In this document: one piece after another, positions 1 through 8,390 of the stretch
Position numbering within the stretch: position 1 is the stretch's first letter
How the letters are laid out: each line of letters opens with the position of its first letter
Assembly: GCF_024172125.1 (NCBI RefSeq)
Contig: NZ_JAMZEA010000006.1
Location: 310,001-374,000 of the forward strand
Direction of reading: 5' to 3'
From: Actinomadura rupiterrae
Lineage (GTDB): Bacteria > Actinomycetota > Actinomycetes > Streptosporangiales > Streptosporangiaceae
DNA: 64,000 nt
Translations under genes and position numbers: made by a program
The notes under the pieces: model-generated
What the model was told of the DNA's origin: nothing
The model's database searches: none
Seen by the model: the letters and a program-made list of their open reading frames with translations, nothing else

Positions 1-1160
1 AGGTAGCCGCTGGAGGCGGCCTGGTACACCGCGCACAGCCGCTCATCGGCGGGCAGCAAGTACAGGTAGTCCATGTCCAGGCTGGCGGTACCCGAGGCAC
101 GAGACACCTGGAGGCCGAACTGAGAGGTGGCGTAACCGGCGGCCAGTGCGCTGTAGCCGATCGAGACCGGCGTGGCCAGCGACGGCGGGAACTCCATCAC
201 GCCCAGGTCGATGAGCTGGAAGGTGCCGTTGGTGATGGTGGCGGTCACCGTCGGCCCGGAGGAGGTGTCGTTGCCGAGCTGCTGGAAGCGGAACTGGTAG
301 GTCGAGGTGGTCGCGGCGGCAGCGACGGACGCACGCAGCAGGACCCGGTACCGGCCGCGTAGCGCCTCGGCCGAGGTCGCGGACGGAAGCGTGGTGTACG
401 TCAGCCGCGTGGTCATCCCCGTGGCCGTCGCGAAGGTGGTGGTGGCCGCCTTGTTCCCGCTCCCGGAGAACGACGCGGTACCCGCGGTCGCCGTGGTGTC
501 GGTGCCCATCGTGCCCGACTCGGCCTGCGCGAAGAGGGTCACTGCGCCGGGGTTGTTCGTGGTTCGCTGCGCCAGGAACATGCTCGTCCCTGCCGCAAGA
601 CTGCCGAGCCGGACGAACGCGGGGCTCGGCGCGTCGCCGAGGATCCCCGTCATGTCGATGCGGCTCGGGTTGCTCCCTGCGGCCGGGTCGTTGGTCACGG
701 TGACCGCCGCCAGGTCTACGCGCGTGCCGATCGCGAACGGCTCGGCGAGGACCGAGGCGTTGATCCGCCACGCCTGGCCGGGGATGAACTGGTTGTCCAG
801 GGTGAAGGTGTCGGAGCGCAGCGTCCGGAAGAAGACCGGATTGCTGCCGAGGTCGGGCTTGTACATCAGCAGGTTGGACGGCTTGGCGACCTCCCGCTCG
901 AACGCCTTGAGCTGCGTGTACCGGTCCGCCTCGGTGATGCCGGAGAGCTGGAGGGTGAACCGCAGCTCGCGCAGGTCGTAGGCGGCGCTGGTGAGGAACC
1001 CGCCGTCCGACATGGCGTTCGTGACGATCGAGCGCCGCAGCGACGGCGGCGAGACGTCGAAGCCCTCGCGCAGCGTGGCCCAGGTGTTCCCATCGTTCAT
1101 GTCCAGCAGCACCGTCGGGCTGGCGATCGGCTGGTCCACGAACTTCCATGCGGCGACCAC
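1..1160 (-). CDS. Phage distal tail protein-like (partial, runs off window)
   Basis: The protein starts at a GTG immediately after the tape-measure stop codon (TAA at 1,161-1,163) and continues past the window edge, giving 386 visible residues. It opens with VAAWKFVDQPIASPTVLLD and is rich in short beta segments. Its position directly after the tape measure is the usual place for the distal tail (Dit) or tail-hub protein of siphoviruses, which joins tail tube to tip. The function comes from gene order and the general beta-rich character, not from a diagnostic motif. An ATG 11 bases further in is out of frame, so the GTG is the only sensible start. Confidence 0.72.
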   Translation of the reverse strand, partial: MVAAWKFVDQPIASPTVLLDMNDGNTWATLREGFDVSPPSLRRSIVTNAMSDGGFLTSAAYDLRELRFTLQLSGITEADRYTQLKAFEREVAKPSNLLMYKPDLGSNPVFFRTLRSDTFTLDNQFIPGQAWRINASVLAEPFAIGTRVDLAAVTVTNDPAAGSNPSRIDMTGILGDAPSPAFVRLGSLAAGTSMFLAQRTTNNPGAVTLFAQAESGTMGTDTTATAGTASFSGSGNKAATTTFATATGMTTRLTYTTLPSATSAEALRGRYRVLLRASVAAAATTSTYQFRFQQLGNDTSSGPTVTATITNGTFQLIDLGVMEFPPSLATPVSIGYSALAAGYATSQFGLQVSRASGTASLDMDYLYLLPADERLCAVYQAASSGY

Positions 1161-3581
1161 TTACCCGGTCCTCCTGCGCTGTTCGGTCGCCCGCCCCGTG
1201 TACCGCGAGACGGTGTCGGACACCAGCCGCCCGTCCAGGTAGGCTGCGCCGACGCCCTGACGCCGCATCGCCTCGGTGAGCGCGGCGGCCATCCGCGCGT
1301 AGTCGGTGCCGGGCTGGCGGCGCGCAGCGGCCCGCGCGGTGCCCGGCGGTGTCGGGGTGCTCCACCCGTAGCCGGGCGTGCCGGGCGCGACGGCAGCGGC
1401 CTCGGCCAGACCACGCGCAGCCCTGCTGACCAGCTCGCGGCTGCTGTTCATGCCGAGCGCGAGCCCCTGGCCCAGATTGACGCCGAACCCGTGGAAGAGG
1501 GTGGACGGCGAAGCGATCCCGAGGACGCTGCGGACCGGGCCGGGGATGATGTCGTGGACGAGCCGCATCACGGCGTTGTAGATCCACTGGGCCATCGACG
1601 CCAGCCCGTTCCACAGGCCGATCATGACGTTCCGGCCGGAGTTGTAGAGCAGCTTGCCGAGGTCGCCCAGCGACCGCAGGATCAGGCCGGGCACGCGTGC
1701 GACCTGCCCGAGTAGCCAGTTGACCTGGTTCACGGCGGCCTTGGCCATCCCGGCGAACCAGCCGCCGACCTTGGACGCCAGGTTGCCGAGCGCGGACAGG
1801 TTGGCCATGAAGCGGCCGGGGATGCCCTTGATCCAGTTGACGATCGCGTTCCACACAGCGACCGTCGTGTCCCTGATCTGCGTCCAGTGCTTGATCACCT
1901 GGCCGTAGATCGTCCAGTTGAGGAAGAGCTGCCAGATGAACCCGGCGATCTTCTTGATCCAGTCCCAGACGAACTGCCACGCCTGAACCGTCCAGCTCTT
2001 GATCTTGTTCCAGTTCATGACGATCAGCACGACGATCGCGACGACGGCGGCGATGACCAGCGCGATCGGGCCCATGGCGATCAGCCAAGCGGCGGCCATC
2101 CGCACCGCGTTGGCCATCGCCTGGACGCCCATCAGGATCCACCCGCCGACGACCCTCGCCGCGACGATGGCAAAGGTCGCGGCGGCCTTGGCTCCCTCGG
2201 CCACGGCCGCCGCCGACGCCCTGGCGAACGCCGCCACCGCCTTGGCCGACTCCGCGACAGCGTGAGCCCCGACCACCGCCCAGGAAGCGATGATCCGGCC
2301 CGTCGAGGCCGCCGCCGAGGCCGCCATCTTCCCGGCCGAGACCGCGAAGCTCCCGGCCGCCTTCCCGACCTTGGCGGCCATCCCTCCGGCCGCGTCGCCG
2401 CCCTTGAAGAACGCCTTCCCTACCAGCCCCAGTCCCGAGACCAGCGGCGCGACCTTCGTGCCGACCAGCCCGGCGAGGATCGTCCACGCCAGGAACTTCG
2501 ACAGGACGCCCTGGACCGGCTGCGGGAGCTTGGAGAACGCGGTGGCGAGCTGCACGATCACCGGCAGGACGCTCGGGAGGATCTGCATGAGGTTCTGGAG
2601 GGTCTGCCCCAGCAGGCGGAAGGTGTCCCCGAGCTTCTCCTTGCCCTCCGCCGAATGCGTCCAGGCCGCGAACTTGGCCGTGAGCTGCACGATGCTGTTC
2701 AGCAAGGTGCCCGCACCGCTGCTGGCCGCGCCGAAGATGCCCAGCAGCGCCGAGCCGAGGTTCACCACGATCCGCCAGAGCTGCCCGAGGACGACCACGG
2801 CGGCGCTCATCCAGCGGGTGGCCTGCCCGCCCACGGCGATCCGCGACAGCCACAGCCCAGCCTTGGTCATCGCCTCGCCGAGCGCGTTCCCGATCCGCCC
2901 GAAGCTCCCAAGAAACACGTTCGCGAGGTCGCGGAAGCCGCGCAGCAGCACCGGGACGCCGCGCCCCACGCCGTCGATGGCCCGCGCCACGTTCGCGAAC
3001 AGCCGCTGGAGGAACGAGATCGTCGCCGACTCGCGCAGCACGCCGAGGACCCGCGCACCGAGACGGCCCCACGCGGCGGCGACCTGCGCGACACCGGTCG
3101 TCAACGGCCCGCGCAAGTCCTGCGCCAGCCCCTTCGCCGCGCCCTTCATCGGCTCGAACAATGCCTGCTGCGCGATCGCCTGGAGCCCGCCGAACGTCTT
3201 GCCCAGCTCCCCGACCACCGACCGCGCAGCGGGCGGCAACGCCTTCAGCTGCTCATTGAACTTCTTGGCATCCCCGGTGATCGCCGACCCCAGCACCTCG
3301 CCGACGCCGGACAGGCCGAGTTTCAGCGGCAGCAGCGCCGCCGCCGCGCCCGCCGCCGCGCTCGGCACCGCGCCGAGCACCCCGACGGCCGGCGCCAGCG
3401 CGGTGACGAGCTGCACCGCCGACCCGGCCAGCACCGCCAGCCCCGCCGAGCGGGAAAGGTTCTGGAGCGCCTCGGCGTGCTTCTCCAGGTCGCCGATCTC
3501 CTTCTTGACCCGCTCGACGCCCGCGCGGACCTCGGCGTCGTGCACGCCGATGCGGATGATCAAGTTGCGGATGGTCGCCAA
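1161..3581 (-). CDS. Tail tape measure protein
   Basis: An 806-residue protein that sets tail length and is ejected during infection. It has an N-terminal helical region with charged heptads, long Ala-rich helical stretches, Trp-rich repeated helices around residues 520-640, and a hydrophobic segment near residues 505-530 (GPIALVIAAVVAIVVLIVM) of the kind that may insert into the host membrane. At roughly 1.5 angstrom per residue it predicts a tail of about 120 nm. The start is a TTG: an in-frame TGA lies five codons upstream and no ATG or GTG intervenes, so the rare start is forced. It follows the frameshifted chaperone pair, the canonical position. Confidence 0.93.
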   Translation of the reverse strand: MATIRNLIIRIGVHDAEVRAGVERVKKEIGDLEKHAEALQNLSRSAGLAVLAGSAVQLVTALAPAVGVLGAVPSAAAGAAAALLPLKLGLSGVGEVLGSAITGDAKKFNEQLKALPPAARSVVGELGKTFGGLQAIAQQALFEPMKGAAKGLAQDLRGPLTTGVAQVAAAWGRLGARVLGVLRESATISFLQRLFANVARAIDGVGRGVPVLLRGFRDLANVFLGSFGRIGNALGEAMTKAGLWLSRIAVGGQATRWMSAAVVVLGQLWRIVVNLGSALLGIFGAASSGAGTLLNSIVQLTAKFAAWTHSAEGKEKLGDTFRLLGQTLQNLMQILPSVLPVIVQLATAFSKLPQPVQGVLSKFLAWTILAGLVGTKVAPLVSGLGLVGKAFFKGGDAAGGMAAKVGKAAGSFAVSAGKMAASAAASTGRIIASWAVVGAHAVAESAKAVAAFARASAAAVAEGAKAAATFAIVAARVVGGWILMGVQAMANAVRMAAAWLIAMGPIALVIAAVVAIVVLIVMNWNKIKSWTVQAWQFVWDWIKKIAGFIWQLFLNWTIYGQVIKHWTQIRDTTVAVWNAIVNWIKGIPGRFMANLSALGNLASKVGGWFAGMAKAAVNQVNWLLGQVARVPGLILRSLGDLGKLLYNSGRNVMIGLWNGLASMAQWIYNAVMRLVHDIIPGPVRSVLGIASPSTLFHGFGVNLGQGLALGMNSSRELVSRAARGLAEAAAVAPGTPGYGWSTPTPPGTARAAARRQPGTDYARMAAALTEAMRRQGVGAAYLDGRLVSDTVSRYTGRATEQRRRTG

Positions 3582-3593
3582 CGCCCACCCCCA

Positions 3594-4207
3594 TCACTGG
3601 TCCCAGTCGGGCAGGAAGTCGGCGGGCGTGAACGGCTCGGACTTCTCATCGCGGTTGCCGTTGGCGATCGTCGCGGCGATGATCGCCGCCTGGTAGTCGC
3701 CGCGGTCGGGGCCGAGCGGGCCGGCCACCCGCTCGTAGGCGGACCACTCGGCCAGCTCGCGGGCGTCGATGGTCGCCAGCAGGCGACCGACGGTCATGCC
3801 CAGATGCGCGGCCAGCCGGAACGCTAGGCGTCGATCTGGGCGCTTCCGAAACCCTCGGCCAGCTCCTCCACGTCGCTCTCGCTCAGTCCGGACAGCCGCT
3901 GCGCGGCGTCGAACACCCGCTGGAGCGCGCTCGCGGACTTGCTGCCGAGCTTGATGACGTCCGCGGGCTCGAACACCAGCTGGCCGTCGGAGTCCACGAC
4001 CGTGATCGCCACCAGCCGGGCGCGGAGGTTCCGCGCGTTGACCCGCTGCTGCCCGCCCGCCTGGATCAGGGTCTTGCCCTCGAACTCGTCCCGCTCCGCG
4101 CCGGACAGCGACCGGACGCGGACCTGCCCGCCCCACTCGGGGACGTCCACCACCTCGTACCGGCGGTCCTCTGCGGCGAGGATGGCCGCCTTGTCCAGCA
4201 GGCTCAC
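3594..4207 (-). CDS. Tail assembly chaperone, -1 frameshift product (G-T fusion)
   Basis: A longer product of the chaperone gene made by -1 ribosomal frameshifting. Translation starts at the GTG at 4,207, slips at GGGTTTC (3,848-3,854) and continues in the overlapping frame to 3,594, giving about 204 residues. The extension contains RLAFRLAAHLGMTVGRLLA and EWSAYERVAGPLG, then a tail rich in Asp/Glu/Pro. A short second frame of this kind, just before the tape measure and typically starting with a helix and an EWxAY-type motif, is standard for siphovirus gpG/gpGT chaperones that chaperone the tape measure. No good independent start exists for the second frame near the overlap, which supports frameshifting. 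Confidence 0.88.
3824..4207 (-). CDS. Tail assembly chaperone, short product (gpG-like)
   Basis: A 127-residue protein starting MSLLDKAAILAAEDRRYEVV and ending at TAG (3,824-3,826). The GTG start overlaps the TGA of the major tail protein as GTGA, implying translational coupling. The family binds the tape measure before tail assembly and is made in excess over the frameshifted form. The slippery heptamer lies eight codons before its stop codon. Confidence 0.88.
   Translation of the reverse strand: MSLLDKAAILAAEDRRYEVVDVPEWGGQVRVRSLSGAERDEFEGKTLIQAGGQQRVNARNLRARLVAITVVDSDGQLVFEPADVIKLGSKSASALQRVFDAAQRLSGLSESDVEELAEGFGSAQIDA
3848..3854 (-). promoter_or_regulatory. Slippery heptamer GGGTTTC for programmed -1 frameshift
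   Basis: Read on the minus strand, the end of the short chaperone frame contains G GGT TTC, an exact XXXYYYZ heptamer. Moving back one base gives GGG TTT, after which the reading frame is open for the rest of the conserved extension. This is the expected mechanism in this gene pair across tailed phages. Confidence 0.85.
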
Positions 4208-4689
4208 GGGATCACCACGTCCTGGGCGGGCACGGCGGTGATCGCGAACTCGATCGGGACCGTCGCCGGATCGGAGCCCTTGGTGCTGCGCTCCTTGCCC
4301 ACCGACGCCACCCGGACCGGGAACACATCGCACTTGCGCCCGGTCACGTCGCCGCCGTCCAGCCAGATCACGAACCCGTTGGTGTCGAGCGGCATCAACG
4401 TCCGCGCGTCGCTGCCCGTCGAGTCGGCATAGAACGTCAGCGAGGAGTCCTTGGCGTCCGTCCGGCCGGGGATCTTGGCGGTGAAACGGGAGTCCATGGT
4501 GGGCGCGTCCACGACGTCGCTCGACACCATCCAGCCCTTGTTGTCCGCCAGCTCTCCGGTGACGTCGATCGCCGCGTTCAGCTCCGCGCGCGTCGGCGCG
4601 GACTTGTTGGCGATCGAGGTGGCCCAGTAGACCTTGGTGGTGCCGGGGTTGATGTACCGCGACGACGCGGTGATCGGGGTGGCAGGCAT
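4204..4689 (-). CDS. Major tail (tube) protein
   Basis: A 161-residue protein starting MPATPITASSRYINPGTTKV. It has the composition of a tail tube protein: N-terminal segment, many short beta strands, and the phrase VTGELADNKGWMVSSDVVD followed by a strand-rich C-terminal half ending VPIEFAITAVPAQDVVIP. It sits directly before the chaperone pair, where the tube protein is normally found. The start ATG shares its A with the upstream TGA (TGATG), and its own stop overlaps the chaperone GTG. Confidence 0.85.
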   Translation of the reverse strand: MPATPITASSRYINPGTTKVYWATSIANKSAPTRAELNAAIDVTGELADNKGWMVSSDVVDAPTMDSRFTAKIPGRTDAKDSSLTFYADSTGSDARTLMPLDTNGFVIWLDGGDVTGRKCDVFPVRVASVGKERSTKGSDPATVPIEFAITAVPAQDVVIP

Positions 4690-4916
4690 CAGGACTCCCG
4701 TCGGGTGCTGCGGCGGCGCGGCGCGGGCCCGCCGGTCTCGGGTGCGTCTTCGGCGGCGAGGGAGTCGGGCGGCGGTTCGTCGTCCGGCACGTCCACCGCG
4801 TCGGCGAGCGCGTCCACCGGCACCCACCCCGCCGCCCCCCAGATCGGCACGGCCGAGGCGGGCACCTCGGCGGCGTCGGCCAGGTCCGGGTGCCGCATCC
4901 ACACGGTGGTGCTCAT
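4689..4916 (-). CDS. Small phage structural-region protein
   Basis: A 75-residue acidic, proline-rich protein: STTVWMRHPDLADAAEVPAS, then a disordered tail ending in basic residues (RRRSTRRES). Short proteins containing a phrase like MRHPDL followed by a flexible acidic region occur in actinophage structural operons, but the function is unknown. Its stop overlaps the tail protein start by one base and its start overlaps the next gene, so it belongs to the same translation-coupled chain. Confidence 0.72.
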   Translation of the reverse strand: MSTTVWMRHPDLADAAEVPASAVPIWGAAGWVPVDALADAVDVPDDEPPPDSLAAEDAPETGGPAPRRRSTRRES

Positions 4917-5260
4917 GACGTCGGGACCCGCACGACCAGGACCGTCACACCGGACGTCGCCGAGTAGGTGATGTTCGCGCGCCCGGTCGAGGTGTTCTTG
5001 TACGGGAAGTCGGTCAGCGGGATGCAGTGCTCGCCGGTGGTCGCGGCGACGCTGAACGTGCGGTTGGCGACGGTCAGGTCCCCGTCCACCAGTCCCGGCA
5101 CAGCGAGCGTGACCGTGACGGCCGAGCCGCTCGTGTTCTTGACCAGCAGGAACATCCCGCCGCCGGTCGCGCAGTCGTCACCGCCCGCCGAAGCGGCCGT
5201 GAACAGCGTGTCGATGCGGGTCGCCTGCTTGGGCACGACGTTGGTAGTGAGCGCGGCCAT
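4913..5260 (-). CDS. Hypothetical phage virion-region protein
   Basis: 115 residues starting MAALTTNVVPKQATRIDTLF. The sequence alternates short beta strands with Gly/Thr/Ser-rich turns (for example LVKNTSGSAVTVTLAVPGLV), as in small beta-sandwich virion proteins. The ATG is preceded by GAGGGGG at suitable spacing. Position between connectors and tail protein fits a head-tail joining or decoration protein. No family recognised. Confidence 0.75.
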   Translation of the reverse strand: MAALTTNVVPKQATRIDTLFTAASAGGDDCATGGGMFLLVKNTSGSAVTVTLAVPGLVDGDLTVANRTFSVAATTGEHCIPLTDFPYKNTSTGRANITYSATSGVTVLVVRVPTS

Positions 5261-5282
5261 TGGCCCCCTCCTGAGTGATCGG

Positions 5283-5699
5283 TCAGCGGAAACCCGCCGC
5301 ACGGGTCGCCTTGTCCACGGCCTCGGCGATCTGCCGCTCAGCCGCGTCGCCCTTGGCCTCCAGCGCGGGCGCAAGGAACGGGCGGGCGCGCTGCGCCACC
5401 CACGTCTTCCGGTGGCCGTACACCGGGTGCCGGAAGGTCCCGTCCCGGCCGCCGTGCTCGAACGGGCGCGCGTGCGGCGCGACCTTCCGGTTCACCACCA
5501 CCGAGACCCCAGCGCTCCTCCCGGTCAGCCCCACCCGGACCTTGATCGCCGCTGGGATGCGGGTGGACCACGACGCGCGCGCCTGCGCGTCCTCGGCGAC
5601 GATCCGCCCCGCTGTGCGCAGGCCCGGCCGCAGCGCACGCTTCAGCTCCGGTGGGATCTTGCCGAGGTCGTGCACCAGCTTGCGGACCTCATCGGACAT
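5283..5699 (-). CDS. HK97 gp10-like tail completion protein
   Basis: 138 residues. The N-terminal helical part (MSDEVRKLVHDLGKIPPEL) is followed by the strand region VRVGLTGRSAGVSVVVN and a motif around FEHGGRDGTFRHPVYGHRK, then a C-terminal helix. This layout, with an aromatic/His/Pro-rich loop ending in a helix, is typical of the HK97-gp10/minor capsid family that completes the neck. Located between the tail terminator gene and small virion proteins, as expected. Confidence 0.8.
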   Translation of the reverse strand: MSDEVRKLVHDLGKIPPELKRALRPGLRTAGRIVAEDAQARASWSTRIPAAIKVRVGLTGRSAGVSVVVNRKVAPHARPFEHGGRDGTFRHPVYGHRKTWVAQRARPFLAPALEAKGDAAERQIAEAVDKATRAAGFR

Positions 5700-5702
5700 C
5701 GC

Positions 5703-6155
5703 TCACCTGCCTGCGAAAGCGTCCACCGAGACGCTGAATTTCACGGTCGCGAGCGCGCCCTCGGCGGTCTGCTCCGGGATCAGCTCCTCGGTGGCCAGCC
5801 GCGCACGCAGCACCAGGCCGCCGAGGGTCGGGTCGCGTGCCAGCTCGGCATCGACCGCGTCCACCAGGGCGTAGGCGCGGTCCCGTACGGCCTTGGCGTC
5901 GCGCTCGTGCCCCTTCCAGCAGGAGGCGACGCACGCCACCGTGTAGGACTCCCGGTCCGGCGTGACCGCCATCTGCTCCGGGCTCAGCATCGAGACCACC
6001 ACCGCCTCGCCGGGTGTGCCCGTGAACCCGATGCACACCGTGTCCGGCGGTTCGACGTCCACCGGCTGCCCGTCGGTCACCTGCACACCCGGCAGCGCCA
6101 GGCCCACCCGCTGCACGAGGGCGTCCAGGACGGCGGGCACCGTCGAGACGCTCAC
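5703..6155 (-). CDS. Tail terminator-like protein
   Basis: 150 residues from a GTG that overlaps the upstream TGA (GTGA). The order and size match the tail terminator family that caps the tube: an N-terminal helix (VPAVLDALVQRVGLALPGV), strands with PDTVCIGFTG, a long charged helix (RDAKAVRDRAYALVDAVDAE) and a C-terminal strand (VKFSVSVDAFAGR). The function rests on architecture and synteny between the gp10-like protein and the connector. Confidence 0.75.
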   Translation of the reverse strand: MSVSTVPAVLDALVQRVGLALPGVQVTDGQPVDVEPPDTVCIGFTGTPGEAVVVSMLSPEQMAVTPDRESYTVACVASCWKGHERDAKAVRDRAYALVDAVDAELARDPTLGGLVLRARLATEELIPEQTAEGALATVKFSVSVDAFAGR

Positions 6156-6970
6156 GCGATCCCGCCGACCGGCTCGTTCAGCAGCTCCAGGGCGCGGCGC
6201 GGGATGCTGTAGGAATAGCGCGGGTCGTAGTCCTCGCTGCCGGACTGGAACGGGCCGCGCTGCGGGCCGCGCTGGGTCTCCCACATGTGCGCCGTGATGA
6301 TCAGGCACGCCTCGCGCCAGGCGGGTTTCACTGCTGTACGGCCCGCGACGTAGGTCACGGTCACGTTCTGGATGCCGAACAGCCAGAGCTGCGGGAAGTC
6401 GGCCGCTACCCGCCGGAGCACGCCGGACTCGGCGTCCACCAGGTAGTCGGCGGGCGTCAGCGTCGTCCCGGACTCGACCACCGACACGATCGACAGCACC
6501 GGTGTGCGTGTCAGCAGCAGCGACGACCCGACCAGGCCCCCGTAGGTGTCGGTGAAGGTCCGGCGGACGATCGCACCGACGTAGTGCTCGACGACATCGG
6601 TCGCGGCGCGGAGCATGTCCTGCACCTCGCCGTCCTGGCTGGTGTCGTCCGCCGCGATCCGCAGCTCGGCCTTGGTCTCGGCCAGGGAGACGAGCTGCCC
6701 CGGGTCGGTGGCGAGCACCTCGAACACGTCCGTCCACGCGCCCGCGTTGCTGCCGGTGGCCAGCCAGCGGACCACGTGCCGCCCGGACAGCGTGGTCGGG
6801 TAGTCGTAGTTGTAGACGCCCGTCGAGGCCGCAGACACCGTGGTAGGACCGGCCGCCGTCCCGTCCGGCAGAGTGATCGTGACCGTAACGGAGCCCGCAT
6901 TGGCGAGCGCGCCGGTCGCGTCCCGGATCGTCACCGACAGCGGGACGACCTCGCCCAGGTCATAGCTCAC
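6152..6970 (-). CDS. Head-tail connector with N-terminal Ig-like domain
   Basis: 272 residues from a GTG overlapping the repeat protein's stop. Residues 1-85 form an Ig-like/bacterial-surface beta domain (SVTIRDATGALANAGSVTV ... VFEVL). Residues 90-270 begin SLAETKAELRIAADDTSQD and match the head-tail connector family (gp6/gp15-like adaptor) that docks on the portal. A beta domain fused in front of the adaptor is less common than the bare adaptor. It ends ALELLNEPVGGIA. Confidence is high for the connector part, moderate for the Ig call. Confidence 0.82.
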   Translation of the reverse strand: MSYDLGEVVPLSVTIRDATGALANAGSVTVTITLPDGTAAGPTTVSAASTGVYNYDYPTTLSGRHVVRWLATGSNAGAWTDVFEVLATDPGQLVSLAETKAELRIAADDTSQDGEVQDMLRAATDVVEHYVGAIVRRTFTDTYGGLVGSSLLLTRTPVLSIVSVVESGTTLTPADYLVDAESGVLRRVAADFPQLWLFGIQNVTVTYVAGRTAVKPAWREACLIITAHMWETQRGPQRGPFQSGSEDYDPRYSYSIPRRALELLNEPVGGIA

Positions 6971-8343
6971 GAGCCACCTCTCATCGCCGGTCCCATCCGC
7001 GCCTGCCCCGCCACCGTCGAGCCGGACCGTGCCGCGCCGGTCGTGGTCGCCCCGGACCGGGCGGCGCCTCCGACGAGCGGCCCGGTCCGCGCCGCGCCGC
7101 CGAACGCCGCACCGGACCGGTCCCGGCCCGCCACCGAGCCGCGCGTCGGCGCGGCCACCGCCACGCCCTGCAAGGGCAGCGGCAGGAACACACCAGTCCG
7201 CGCCGGACCGGTACGGGCCCGGCGACCGCACACCCGGCCGGGCGGCAGCGCCTGCGGACCCGGCGGAAGCGGCGGCGGGAACGGCACCGCGAGGAACCGG
7301 CCGTGCCGCACCGGACTCGTGCGCGGACGCCGCGCCCCGAGCCTGGCCGGGTAGGACGGCGGCACCGCCGGGACGAGCCCGAACCGGCCGCGCCTGACCG
7401 AGCCGAGGCGCAGGCGGCGCCCCACCACGGCGGCGGGCACGGGCGGGGTCGCCTGCTGGACCACGCCCGGGACAGGCGCGTACCGGCCGCGCCTCGGCGC
7501 GGGCGGCCTCGGCCGACGACCCAGCAGGCCGGCGGGAGCGATGGGCGGCGGTGCGGGCGGGACCGCGCCGACCAGCGGTGTCGGCGCGAAGTGGCCGCGC
7601 CTGGTCGCGTGCGGCTTGGCGCGGCGTCCCGCGACCGCGCCGGGCGTCCAGGTCGGCACCGCCGAAACCGCACCTGCCAGCGGCACGGGCGCGAACCGGC
7701 CGCGCCGGGGCGACAGCGACCGCACACGCCGTCCGGTCACGGCGGACCGCGGCGGGTCCGCAGGCTGAACCGGCGGAGCAACGACCGGCACCGGGAGGAA
7801 CGCGCCGCGCCGGACGGGCGGCCGGGCCCGATGCCCGGTCAGCCACGGCGGCGGCCACGCGGGCGGAACGGCAGGCGCGACCGCGGGCGGAATGACGAGG
7901 AACCGCCCCCGCCGCGCTCCCCCGGTCCGCGCCCGCCGCGCGACCTGCGACGGCGGGGCGAGTGCTGGCGGGACAGTCGGGGCGACGGCGACCGGGACCG
8001 CCAGGAAGTCACCGCGCCGGATCGTCCCTGCCCGGGGCCGCCTGGCCGTCAGCCACAGCGGCGCTAGCGCGGGCGGGGTGACTGTAGCGGCGGCGGGCGG
8101 CAGCTTGAGGAACTGCCCGCGCCGTAGTCCCGCCGTCCGTACCGGCCGCCGCACCCCCCAGGACGGCGGCACCGGCACGGACGGCGGGACGGTCTGGATC
8201 CGGCCACGACGCGGGCAGGGCGCGGGGCGACGCGCCTGCCGCACCATCGGCGGCGGTACCCCGGGGACGGAGGCCGCGCTCGGCGGCGGTACCTGCCAGA
8301 TGGCTCCGCGCCGCGACCGGACGTTACGGGCCTGCCTCGCCAC
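6967..8343 (-). CDS. Pro/Arg-rich 12-copy repeat protein of the virion region
   Basis: 458 residues made almost entirely of a degenerate repeat of about 30-36 residues whose core is R-R-G-x-F/Y-x-x-V-P, followed by a Pro/Ala/Val spacer and a G-R-R-x-R segment. I count 12 units from about residue 12 to 405, then shorter GAARSG-type repeats to the end. It is extremely basic and proline-rich, with almost no acidic residues. It lies between the capsid-proximal genes and the connectors and its stop overlaps the connector GTG, so it is co-translated with structural genes. Function unknown: internal DNA-condensing protein, capsid cement, or fibre are all possible. Confidence 0.8.
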   Translation of the reverse strand: MARQARNVRSRRGAIWQVPPPSAASVPGVPPPMVRQARRPAPCPRRGRIQTVPPSVPVPPSWGVRRPVRTAGLRRGQFLKLPPAAATVTPPALAPLWLTARRPRAGTIRRGDFLAVPVAVAPTVPPALAPPSQVARRARTGGARRGRFLVIPPAVAPAVPPAWPPPWLTGHRARPPVRRGAFLPVPVVAPPVQPADPPRSAVTGRRVRSLSPRRGRFAPVPLAGAVSAVPTWTPGAVAGRRAKPHATRRGHFAPTPLVGAVPPAPPPIAPAGLLGRRPRPPAPRRGRYAPVPGVVQQATPPVPAAVVGRRLRLGSVRRGRFGLVPAVPPSYPARLGARRPRTSPVRHGRFLAVPFPPPLPPGPQALPPGRVCGRRARTGPARTGVFLPLPLQGVAVAAPTRGSVAGRDRSGAAFGGAARTGPLVGGAARSGATTTGAARSGSTVAGQARMGPAMRGGS

Positions 8344-8390
8344 GGGCCCTCCCGACGGTCAGGCGTTCGCTGCCTCAGCGCAGGCGGCCC

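Noticed and set aside
43..3072. A 1,009-codon minus-strand frame overlapping the tape measure
   Set aside because: Composition is extremely Arg/Gly/Asp rich and it runs antiphase to the clear tape measure and tail protein frames; typical shadow in high-GC DNA.
1887..3827. A 646-codon plus-strand frame opposite the tape measure
   Set aside because: Antisense shadow without start site or domain; the minus-strand tape measure explains the region.
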